DNA of 64,000 nucleotides, from the NCBI GenBank assembly GCA_037074705.1, contig CM073594.1, positions 18,180,307 through 18,244,306 of the forward strand, read 5' to 3'. The stretch is from Zhengitettix transpicula. Lineage: Eukaryota > Arthropoda > Insecta > Orthoptera > Tetrigidae. Numbering within the stretch: position 1 is the first letter of the stretch; every line of letters begins with the position of its first letter. The notes beneath the pieces are model-generated. The model saw only the letters and a list, made by a program, of their open reading frames with translations, did no database searches and was not told the origin of the DNA. The position numbers and the translations under genes were made by a program. This document shows positions 55,040 to 64,000 of the stretch, piece by piece.

Positions 55040-56679
55040 ACTATTGTGAAAAAGCTGAAGAGAAGACAAGAGACAGCTGGGAACGAAGCCAAGAAACCCG
55101 CGTGCTGCTAAAAAAAAATTGAGATGAAAAATTCATGTGTTTTTTTTCTCCTCAGGAAATGATATAATGAGATTTAAGGTTTTATGGTGGATACGTGGAG
55201 ATGAGGCGGTGGAAAACATTTTCGGAGTTACAAAAAAAAAGGAATTTTCAATCCGTAATTTCCCGTTTGTATTCTGTAATGTTCTTTTTCAGAATTCAGT
55301 AAATTAGAAGCGGATAATAATAGTTTTAATTTACCATGGGAAGTTTTATAAATAAATACATATGTCTACAGTGATTTCGCACCCTTCATCTTTCCTTTCT
55401 GGGGATCTAGCCCCTTACCAATCTTCACCTAATTTATTTATTCTCACTATACATTGAATGATATTTCTTCTGGTTTTAGCTCAAGTACTGTGTTGAATTA
55501 TTTTCTTATCTTTTAATTAACCTCACAGGGGGCTAAGCCAAGTCTCGCTCAATAATTCTTTATCGAAATAAATGGCTACTTCACCATTCAATTAACATAA
55601 ATCCTAACGTAGTCTCTTCAAACTTCTTTATTTAAATTCTATCATAGTATTTTTTTAATCGTAAAAAGCATAGGTTATTTTATTCGTTGTTGTTCTTTAC
55701 GTGACTGCTCCGGCCAAGGCGTGTTGACGGCATTAAAAAGGATCCAATATGAATAAACGATTATTAAATTTCAAAACCGTTTTATGTCTTAGTAGTCGCC
55801 ACGAAGATAGTATTTTTCTAATTGTTAGACAACAGGTTGCAGTATCACGAAAACGCTTCCACTCGGTCAACTCCAACAAATCTTTCACTGAGTGTTACTA
55901 ACTCCCTTCCCTAACTGATTAAAATTCACAACATTTTCTTTTCACAGTTGTTCAGTTAATACGTAGTGAACGTGCCACCACGTAACTTTATTTCTCCAAC
56001 CATAAAAGCGTCTCAGTCGTAGAATAAACAATAAGTAAACTCAGATGCTGTGGGTTTACGAGACTTCCGTCCGTCTGACAGTGGTGTTGCTACTACTTAC
56101 CACACGAAGTATTGTAGACACAAAGTACTGGAGAACTCAAGTAAGTGGGGGCCTCCTAATTCCATCCTGCTTAAAACTTTGAGGAAACTGGCTGTTGGAC
56201 TTTGAAGCACTTTGCAACTATTTGCTGTCTCGCGTAACTCACAGCGAATTCATGAACGCCACAGCTCATGACAAATCTTCAAAAGTTTTGTTACAAGTAA
56301 ATTAAACAAGGGTCATCGCGAGCTACGATTTAATACGTTAATTAATTTGCTCATTTTAATATGAAAATATTAGAATGCCTAAGAATACTGTACATCAATA
56401 ATGGTTATAGGAGTTACGAAGACTCCCTCACACTGGCGAAATCTTTGGGTTTATGGTATATGGGAGAAAAAGGGTGGACAACTATGAAGTACAAAAAAAA
56501 TCAAACCTTCAAATGCGATTATTCTGACATTTGCTTACACTTTTATGGTCATAAAAATTAAGGAGCTGTTATTATATAATTATAATATTTTTTAAAAAAA
56601 TAGTTTTTATTATAAATAAGCAATGATGGCTTAGTTCTGTATGTTGCGTATAATTAATCGTATTTCTCCAGTAGTTCCA
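54536..56679. other. Long unique-looking interval, no gene recognised; (CT)n at 54996-55038
   Basis: AT-rich with short motif-free open frames, including a 66-codon plus frame at 56361-56561. Somewhat less AT-rich at 55690-56260. None of the window's repeat families occurs here. Confidence 0.4.
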
Positions 56680-56880
56680 TTGTCGTTGCGTTTTCGTCCC
56701 TTTTGAGTGTTGTCGACTGACCAGTACAGTTGTGTTTAGCTAGGCTCTTCTTACCACCGGACGAAAGGAACAAGGATCGCAGAAACGTTGTGTGGTATTT
56801 ATATTACCCTTTTTTTGTCTGTATTTGCTATCTTTCTTATTCATTATTTTCAATTATACGTAATTTTATTCATGAACTGA
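56680..56880 (+). repeat. Family B copy 20 (plus orientation)
   Basis: CATTGTCGTTGCGTTTTCGT, GAGTGTTGTCGACTGACCAG, CACCGGACGAAAGGAACAAG, GAAACGTTGTGTGG, TTATTCATTATTTTCAATTA, ACGTAATTTTA. CTGACGA is mutated to CGGACGA. Confidence 0.85.
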
Positions 56881-56974
56881 ATTAGTTTCCATTTAAGTTT
56901 TTTAACCTTTCCGAGTTCGGCCTGAGAGACGCAGGAGAGAGACAGAATCTAAATTATAAATAATTTCCCGTTGG

Positions 56975-57538
56975 ATTAATCCCGTCGACAGGTCTGCGAG
57001 GGCTATTCTCTCGCAGGCAGTACCTGCGAGGGACCTTGTAGGAGAGATACAAAGGGGCTACCTTTGGGGATGCCTTTTCCTCTCCGTTTTTTAACTAAGG
57101 TTACCACAAGCCGAGGCACCTCGGCCTGTTTTTAGAGGTGTATGTTCTGGGGTCACAGACCTTGGGCATACGGTAAGAATTGTCTGCTATTCCCATTGGA
57201 ATAGTCGGCCAGCTGTCTCCTAAATTGGTCGAGACACGGAGAAGGGAATGCTGCGTACCTACGCAATCTCGTCTACCGCTATCGGAGAAGTACCCAATGC
57301 CCGACCTACCTGATGAAGGTTTTTCTTGGGTTTTCCCTGCATTTCTTAAGGCGAATGCCGGGTAGGATCCTTAAACTATAGCCTGGGGGCCCTTGTTAAC
57401 CCTTGGCTACCTTCCTCTACCCGTCCGCATCCCCCCTTTCAAATCCCTTCCTATGCTATTAAAGGGGAGTTTCCACTATGTGGATTACCCTCATGTAGCC
57501 TGTTACCCCCTCCCCCCCAAAAAATTAATCCCGTCAAC
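56975..57538 (+). mobile_element. Family A retroposon copy 20, full length with 15-bp target duplication
   Basis: ATTAATCCCGTC(G/A)AC at 56975-56989 and 57524-57538 (14 of 15 match). The element starts AGGTCTGCGAGGGCTATTCT at 56990, defining the 5' terminus of the family, with hairpin 1 intact (56994-57016) and hairpin 2 half deleted. It ends TAGCCTGTTACC followed by a C-rich then A-rich tail. Confidence 0.93.
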
Positions 57539-57874
57539 GATATTACAGTTGAATTATTTTTTCTGTAGTAATCTGTAATAATCCATACCGTAATTTCAGA
57601 AAAAGGAACAAAGAAAAGTGTTTTTTTATGAGATTGTCTTCCGCTGAAGTGGATTGAATTTACATCGTGATGTTATCCAAGCACAAATCGAGTCTGGAGT
57701 GAAGGCTCGTAAGTGGCTGGACGGTTTACTTCCCCTTTCTCGGAAGAAACGTAACAACAGAAGTAAACAAGGGATCGATAGCTGCAGCACCTGGACAGAA
57801 TGGCCTGGCCAGCTGCTGCGTCTCTCAAGCCGAACTAGGAAAGGCTAGAAAACATAAATGGAAACTAATTTAGT
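57539..57874. other. No gene recognised
   Basis: A 64-codon plus frame (57654-57848) in a GC-balanced patch has no domain. Confidence 0.35.
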
Positions 57875-58131
57875 TGATGAAAAAATTTACGTCAGATTGA
57901 AAATAATGAAATACGAAAGATAGCCAATACAGACGAAAAAGGGTAATATAAATACCACACAACGTTTCTGGGATCCTTGTACAATTCGTCAGCTGCTAAT
58001 AAGAGCCTAAAGAAACACAACTGCACGTGTCAATTGACAACACTCGAAAGGGACGAAAACGCAACGACAACGGGAGTGCCGAAGGGGTTGCATAACAATA
58101 AGGGAGCAACGTCAATGGGAAAACAGAAGGT
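57875..58131 (-). repeat. Family B copy 21: terminal repeat directly after the Penelope-like stop codon
   Basis: AAATTTACGTCAGATTGAAA, ACACAACGTTTCTGGGATCC, ATTCGTCAGCTGCTAATAAG, then CGAAAGGGACGAAAACGCAA and AAGGGGTTGCATAACAATAA leading to the GIY-YIG stop. The order (stop, GTTATGCAACCCCTT, GTTTTCGTC, GAGTGTTG, core) is identical to 310-540. Confidence 0.85.
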
Positions 58132-58480
58132 TTAGCGTAATAATAAGGGATCATAGCAGTTATCGTGTTTCACAGTGTCTGTTTGTACATTAATAGCTGT
58201 GATGTTTGATGTATGTGAAGGATCTCTGGAATTGTACCTGGTGTCAGTGTCTAAACTCTTAGCATTTTGCCAATCAAATGTATGTTTAGAACTGTTTATA
58301 TGTTTGGATACTAACAGCTTCTTTATCAATGGGAAGTTTGATATTAGATATATTTAGTTCATCATAAAAAATATCAACCATTTTGTTTTTAACTTGCTGA
58401 TTTAATCTGACTTTTACTGTGGCTTTGCGAATAACAGAAGGGAAAGTTTCCTGAAACGTAGGACAGGGAACAGTTAAAAA
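58132..58480 (-). pseudogene. Penelope-like element, GIY-YIG endonuclease tail, second copy
   Basis: The minus strand encodes KHTFDWQNAKSLDTDTRYNS, then HTSNITAINVQTDT and YDPLLLR with the TAA at 58132-58134. Upstream, in another frame, TVKVRLNQQVKNKMVD resembles the R-L-N-Q-x-x-K segment that precedes the C-terminal part of Penelope GIY-YIG domains; a frameshift near 58285 separates the two. The catalytic GIY and YIG strands are not identifiable, and no reverse transcriptase is found further out. The same protein tail is present at 150-312. It is a dead, 5'-truncated copy. Penelope assignment is inference from motif memory, strengthened by the hammerhead-like repeat beside it. Confidence 0.55.
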
Positions 58481-59007
58481 GAAAACCAACTTGAAATGTC
58501 GACAGACATGGCACATTGAAACAAAAGAAGTTACCTCGGGGACAGAATCGTAACTGTAAACCTCTCGTCGAGACGTGGTGAAGGCAGGGAGTATCAAAAT
58601 AATCTGAATACAAAAAGCGATGAGAATTATAAAGGGAACATTTACGAATATGGCAACATTTTCTCGGCGGTTCACAAATTAATTTAACTAATTCAGTATT
58701 GATTTTAAGTAAACATAATGTGTAAAGTACACTCATTGTCTTACAGAGGACCCAAAGAAATGACGGAAAGTTGCGACACCATCTTGGAATCTCTAAAAGT
58801 ATGCCCTTCATTTTGCCTTACGTACATTTTAGCGGTCGTAGAAAAAGACTCCTAAAACTATAAGCACGTCTCATGAAGATGTTAGTGTTTATATTTAGAA
58901 CTGCAGCTTTAATGAATGTTGTATTTGGGCAGCGCTGGCTGGCTTGGTACAGTAGCAAGCTGAAGAGTGGGTAACAATGGCGGCATAACGAACTCTCGTG
59001 CTCAGCC

Positions 59008-59046
<39 letters not shown>

Positions 59047-60380
59047 CTTGCACCGATTCAAAGCCCTGAGCTCACTCCATTTTTTTTACACTTTTTACCA
59101 GTCCAGTCCAATGCTTTTTTTCGCCCGCGTTCTGGAGTTTTGCAGAAACTTTCCAGACGTTGCTGAGGCAGTATGTCAGTTTCACGCCTCTCTTCGACTC
59201 AAAAGGACATGTCAAGAATAAAATACAAACACGATAATCCTGAATGACTGAAATAGATGCTTTAAGGATGTGGTTAGGAAAGAATAAAAACCTCGCTTTC
59301 GACCAAAAATAAATTATTTTCACGGCTGCTCATTTACTATGGGAGACGCTTTCAACGGACGTCGTATGGGGAAACATGTTTATGGCAGAAGAGGGTAAAA
59401 AAAATAAGGAAAGCTTAGTGATGGAAAACCAAGAATCTAAGTACCACCATTTTTGACTCACGCTTCTGCTTATAATTGATGCAAAACCGTCCCACCAGTT
59501 TCAAGCTACTGAAAAAACTTTGCCAAAATTATTTTATTATTCTACGTAAAACAATATTTATCAAATACAAGAAACGTTACAATAAATTTTGTTTTAAATA
59601 GAATAATAATTTTTTTCTGACTAATAGGCTGTTGTTTCTAATATTTAATTTAAAAATTATGTCAGATAATTGTAATAGTTAAAAAAAATTAAAATTTGTA
59701 ATTGTTAAATTTTTTAAGTATTATAACATACCTAATCCGTATCAGACAAATTGCAATGAGAAACTAAAAACAACGTTATTTCAAAAATCCAAATTTTATT
59801 GATGTCGACACGAAGTTGACTCTGATTTTTAAATATTAATCCTGAATTGCATTTATCCCTAATCACGTTAACCCGCCGTGTTGTTGAGTCCTGCGTGGCC
59901 AGAGGAGGGGGGGGGAGGAGGTGGGTCGTAGGCGGATAAAGTTTAGGAAGACGTGAGGGCGGACTTTGCGTCCGTGAAATACCGCAAAGTCCAGTGATGG
60001 GGTTGTAAATACCTCAGGCGCTGGCCCCCAGCGGATACGGCCACAGCTCAAGTGGATTTTCAGCTGCTTCAGCCCAATTTAAGATTGTAGTTTCCAAGGA
60101 GAAATAATGACAGATCACCTGATATCATTAAATAGACGAGAATAAAAGAGGATTTGTAACAAACTTGAGGCTCAGGGAAATGGCGATTAACCTTTAAGAA
60201 AATGAATTAATAATCTACAAACATGTTATATATCGAACTTAAAGAAATTCTGGAATATTATTTAACGAATAACAATTTACCAAGAAAAATATTATTGTAA
60301 TAATTTATTTATTGACATTGTACAAATAAAAGATCGGATTATTTATAAAATAATGATTTCTACTACGCTCTTTTTCTATT
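58481..60380. other. No gene established; (AG)n at 59011-59039
   Basis: 58481-58811 holds overlapping minus frames (129 and 140 codons) with no domain; they may include frameshifted Penelope sequence. A 9-base G run lies at 59907-59915 in a GC-richer patch (59870-60060). The remainder is AT-rich. Confidence 0.35.
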
Positions 60381-61190
60381 AATATTTATATATATATTAT
60401 ATCTACAATATTTATATAATTATTTATTTATATATATAAATATAATATTTATATAATTATTTATATATATATATATATATATTATTTATATATATATATA
60501 TTATTTATATATATATATATTATTTATATATATATATATTATTTATACATTATATATAATTATTTATATAAAATATATATAAATAAATAATTATTTATAT
60601 ATATAAATATAATATTTATATTATACGTCTATATATTTATATATATTATTTATATAAGATATATATATTTATATTATATGTATATATATATGTATATATG
60701 ATATATATATATATTTATGATATATATAATTATTTATTTATAATATAAATAATTATTTATATATATACAAATATAATATTATAATTATTTATTTATATAT
60801 ATAACTTATAAATATATATAAATTTATATATATATATGTATGTATATAAATATATAGTATATTAAATAATTATTTATATATATATGTATATAAATATATA
60901 GTATATTAAATAATTATTTATATATAAATACACATATATATATAAATATAATATTTATATAAATTTTTATATAAATAATTATTTATTTATATATATAAAT
61001 ATATAATATTATATTAAATAATTATTTATTTATATATATAATATTATATTAAATAATTATTTATATTTATATAAATACAATATTTATATAAATATATCTT
61101 ATATAAATAATTATATATATATATAAATTTAATATTTATATATATAAATAATTATATATATAAATAATATATACATAAAATTCATATATC
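60381..61190. repeat. AT-only low-complexity block, about 810 bp
   Basis: Nearly uninterrupted mixture of TATA, TTTATATA and AATAATTATTTATA units with almost no G or C. The recurring AATAATTATTTATATATATA element gives irregular higher-order periodicity. Many self-complementary stretches. Confidence 0.95.
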
Positions 61191-61639
61191 CATCGATACT
61201 CATATCAGCTTTCTCGTAAAGTCACTCCATTTAATAAAATTAATTTGTTGATTGATTCCTGAGTTCCTGAAGCAGTTACGATTTATTATTTTTTTTCTGC
61301 AGCTACCAATGCTCTCACGTGGGTGAATTTCCTGTCCTCGGGACAAGACCACTTTCCAGTCTATTAAATATTCTATTATCTCGCACCAGAGCGGGTTAAC
61401 ACCATCTCCCAATATTGTTATCGCGGAAATCCACCTCTTGTTACGATACGCCTGTGCACAAGGCGCATCTGAGCTCATTTAAATTCCTCCGCAGCTGAAA
61501 ACGAAGTTGAATTTGATATATTCGTTTGGTAAACAATACGAGAATGCTTAATTTCTCATTTACAAATACAGTTACAATTATTTTTAAAAAAAGTATATAT
61601 AAAGTTTAAGTGATGTTTTTATATATTCATTTCATAAAT
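61191..61639. other. No gene recognised
   Basis: A 92-codon minus frame at 61200-61478 lies in a less AT-rich patch; it has no recognisable domain. Confidence 0.35.
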
Positions 61640-61705
61640 AAATAGCCAAATAACAGTCCAAAAAGAAGTGCTAAATACCACGTGACGTTTCTGCGATCCT
61701 AATTT
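61640..61705 (-). repeat. Diverged family B fragment, copy 19
   Basis: AAATAGCCAAATAACAGTCC, GCTAAATACCACGTGACGTT, TCTGCGATCC. It matches the subfamily at 53590. Confidence 0.6.
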
Positions 61706-62444
61706 ATTATTTGTCTGTTTATTTACGTATTTAAAATTTTTAAATTGGCTAAACAGAATGAAATAATCTTGTTACATATTTTTTAATCGTTGCTCGGCTG
61801 CTTTTAACTATTTAAATAGAAAGGGGAAAAAATAGAGTGAAGTGGTATCAAAGGGGACATGTTTGTTCTTCTTTCAGAAATAATATATATATATATATAT
61901 AGTCCACAACATTCTAACTACATCAGAACCTGTTTTCCTGACGCAAAAAATATTTTATACAATAAAATATAAATAAATTTTTTGGGGGCGGAATGACTCC
62001 AAGAGAAAATGGGATTTTTCTCTAACTTTTGGCATCTAATGTAGCTTTTGCAGTGCATTCATACTAAACCCTCCGTGGAAGAAATGTTAATGAAGTAAGC
62101 AGCCACTGGACGAATGATGTGGGGAATTCTCTGTTACTCGTAAATGGATGAGGTGTATAACAGTAATGACACGTGCGGCTCATCAGTCACCTGATTATGG
62201 AACGGTGAAACAAGCACATTAACATGGGACAACAAATCACCAGAGGCCTGGGTCAATTATAACTCTTATTACGTACTCCTCGGATATTAAAACCCGTATA
62301 AGTCACATTCATAACATTTTCCTGAACATATAAATAAACCCGAAATTCGGTAATAAAAACAGCGATCATGTCATGTCGATGGAAACAGTTGCATTTATAT
62401 ACAATAATCAACACTATATAAATCTGACTTAAAAATGAAAATTA
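61706..62444. other. No gene recognised; (AT)n at 61884-61901
   Basis: AT-rich. Nothing supported. Confidence 0.45.
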
Positions 62445-62630
62445 ATAATGAGAACAATAGCGAAATACAGACAAAATACGAGATAAAATAAATACCAAAA
62501 GCTTTTGAGTTCTCTCAACTAACGAGTGCATTTGTGTCGCTCTTGGCTCTTCTTAGCACCTAAAGGAAGGAACAAGGATTCCAGAAACGTTGTGTGGTAT
62601 TTATATTATCACTGTCTTTCTCATTATTAA
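62445..62630. repeat. Family B copies 22 (minus fragment) and 23 (plus)
   Basis: A minus end (ATAGCGAAATACAGACAAAA) joined at AAGCTTTTGAG to a plus copy (CTCAACTAACGAGTGCATTT, GCACCTAAAGGAAGGAACAA, GAAACGTTGTGTGG). CTGACGA is destroyed (CTAAAGGA). Confidence 0.75.
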
Positions 62631-62659
62631 TCTGAATTATTTAAAAATAAATGTCTAAA

Positions 62660-62815
62660 AAAATACCCTGAGAATATAAAAAGAAATACAGACATAAGTA
62701 AGAGATTATATAAATACCACAAAACGTTTCTGGGATCCTTGTCATTTTCGTCAGGTGATTGGGGGGGGGGGGGAAATACGAGAGCCAGTAGCGATACAAC
62801 CGCACAATTACAGAC
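62660..62815 (-). repeat. Family B copy 24, interrupted by a 13-base G run
   Basis: AGAAATACAGACATAAGTAA, ACCACAAAACGTTTCTGGGA, TTTCGTCAGGTGATT, then G13 (62761-62773), then GAGAGCCAGTAGCGATACAA. The G run replaces part of GCTAAGAAGAGCC. Confidence 0.8.
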
Positions 62816-62859
62816 TCATAAAAATTTATTATCAATTTTAGAACATAATATTTAAAAAA

Positions 62860-62905
62860 ACAAAACGTTTCACCGCTGATTTAGGACCTCTTCAGGTATA
62901 CAGTT
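62860..62905 (-). ncRNA. Hammerhead-like core, family E
   Basis: The minus strand reads CCTGAAGAGGTCCTAAATCA then GCGGTGAAACGTTTTG: CTGAAGA and GAAAC at the usual distance. Stem II does not pair well here, so this is a decayed or incidental core. It is the only copy of this version in the window. Confidence 0.3.
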
Positions 62906-63029
62906 ATTCAGTTATATATAAAAGTTAAGAACTAAAGTTTTACATACGTGATAATTTTTTTAATACAATTATGTATAAATATAATTTATAGAATGTTACG
63001 TACAATTTTTGGTTCTATATAAATTATTA

Positions 63030-63180
63030 TTAAAATGAAAAATTTACGTCTGATTGAAAAACACTGAATAATAAAGACAAAAAATACCACACAACGTTTC
63101 TGGGATCCTTGTTCCTTTCGCCAGGTGTTAAGAAGAGCGTAGTGAAACACAACTGCACTGGTCAGTTGACAACACTCAGT
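63030..63180 (-). repeat. Family B copy 25 (minus orientation)
   Basis: AAATTTACGTCTGATTGAAA, ACCACACAACGTTTCTGGGA, CCTTTCGCCAGGTGTTAAGA, CACTGGTCAGTTGACAACAC. Head-to-head with copy 26 with no spacer. Confidence 0.85.
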
Positions 63181-63303
63181 TGTGTCACTCTAGGCTCTTC
63201 TTAGCACCTGACGAAATGGACAAGGATCCCTGAAACGTTGTTGTGTGGTATTTACATTACATTTTTTGTTTGTATTGCCTATCTTTATTATTCATAAATA
63301 TTT
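63176..63303 (+). repeat. Family B copy 26: best hammerhead geometry in the family
   Basis: CAC (63205-63207), CTGACGA (63208-63214), a GGA/TCC stem II, GAAAC (63232-63236), GTT, then the triplet GTT (63240-63242) followed by GTG (63243-63245) that pairs with CAC. Other copies read GTTGTGTGG, one GTT short, which puts G at the cleavage position. This copy therefore either preserves the ancestral form or regained it by a 3-bp duplication. Confidence 0.7.
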
Positions 63304-63742
63304 TTTTTATTTTTTTTTAGGGCAACAGGCTACATGAGGGTGATCCACATTGGGCAACTCCCCTTTAATAGCATAGGAAGGGATTAGAAAGGGGGGATGC
63401 GGAAGGGTAGAGGAAGGTAGCCAAGGGTTAACTAGGGCCCCCGGGCTATATTTTAAGGGTCCTACCCGGCATTCGCCTAAAGAAATGCAGAGAAAACCCT
63501 ATAAAAACCTACATCAGGTAGGACGGGCATTGGGTACTTGTCCCACACCCTTCCGATAGCGGAAGAGGAGTTTGCTGTGGGGACGGAACATTCCCTTCTC
63601 CGTGCCTCGACCAGTTTAGGAGGCAGCTGGCCGACAATTCCAATGGGAATAGCGGACAACTCTTACCGTATGCCCAAGGTCTGTGACCCCGGAACATACA
63701 CCTCTCAGAACAGGCCGAGGTGCCTCGGCTTGTGGGAACCTT
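63304..63742 (-). mobile_element. Family A retroposon copy 21
   Basis: A T-rich tail (63300-63320), AGGGCAACAGGCTACATGAG, the full body, and the 5' side to GGTGCCTCGGCTTGTGGGAA. CTTTATTATT occurs on both sides (63283 and 63740), but the left one is not adjacent to the tail, so it is not claimed as a target duplication. Confidence 0.88.
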
Positions 63743-64000
63743 TATTATTTCTATGGCTATCTTAAAATGCAGTAATACTATAAACAGCTGTGACAAACCA
63801 GACGTTATAAATTTGAAAATCGAAATTTTCTTATTAATTTTTAGAATTTTCATACTCGTTAATAATTTTTTTAATTTATTCTCCATTTTATTAAAGATTG
63901 TTAAATCAAAAATTACAATTTATAGCAATATCTTTTTTTTTTCACGGTTTGGTTACATAGGGAGATATTTTCTGCGATTATTATATACGATAAAAAAATT
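63743..64000. other. AT-rich end of window
   Basis: No features recognised. Confidence 0.5.

Noticed and set aside
58389..58811. 140-codon minus frame as a novel gene
   Set aside because: It overlaps another open frame and borders the Penelope-like remnant; most likely out-of-frame retroelement sequence.
63283..63749. CTTTATTATT as target duplication of family A copy 21
   Set aside because: The left copy is separated from the poly-T tail by other bases and also belongs to the end of family B.

Overview
The window is repeat-dense, AT-rich nuclear DNA (about two thirds A+T by eye) from a large animal genome, most likely an insect. Support for this comes from several non-LTR retrotransposon clades (RTE, an RNase H-bearing I-type LINE, a Jockey/CR1-like LINE), Penelope-like remnants with hammerhead-like cores, Helitron-like elements with the CCGGGCACCCAGCTAG terminus common in insect genomes, TG...CA solo-LTR-like units, long microsatellites, and the absence of any operon-like gene order. 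I cannot name the species. I found no intact host gene, no confident host exon, and no rRNA or complete tRNA gene. Nearly all long open frames are by-products of repeats.

Layout. 0-9 kb: a Penelope-like GIY-YIG tail with its terminal repeat; a Helitron-like element carrying a CT-rich microsatellite of about 780 bp; a solo-LTR-like unit (2135-3236); a Jockey/CR1-like LINE 3' end; a block of paired Penelope-associated repeats (3612-4493); an I-type LINE pseudogene broken by two separate insertions (5455-7085); a second Helitron-like element. 9-21 kb: retroposon family A copies, RTE fragments, a 170-bp-arm palindrome, a second Penelope-associated cluster, and one GC-richer coding-like segment (16315-16551). 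21-36 kb: two long inverted repeats (arms about 300 bp), three LTR-like units (one holding a 23-bp minisatellite), LINE 3' ends and a tRNA-like trace. 36-48 kb: an RTE copy with target-site duplications, more family A and B, and three alternating Helitron-like copies. 48-64 kb: a Helitron-like relative, a 38-bp satellite of about 25 units, three well-preserved family A copies, a second Penelope GIY-YIG tail, an 810-bp AT block and a final A/B cluster.

Two families dominate. Family A (21 copies) is a retroposon of about 530 bp: an A-rich 3' tail, 5' truncations, 12-15-bp target-site duplications, and a 5' end of two tandem hairpins, one copy of which shows a compensated base pair. Family B (about 26 copies, often head-to-head) and its partner family C carry CTGANGA...GAAAC cores resembling hammerhead ribozymes. 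At both window ends family B lies directly downstream of a Penelope-type GIY-YIG remnant, so B is best read as the terminal region of a Penelope-like element. The elements do not work together as a pathway; the window is a stratified record of nested retroelement insertion.
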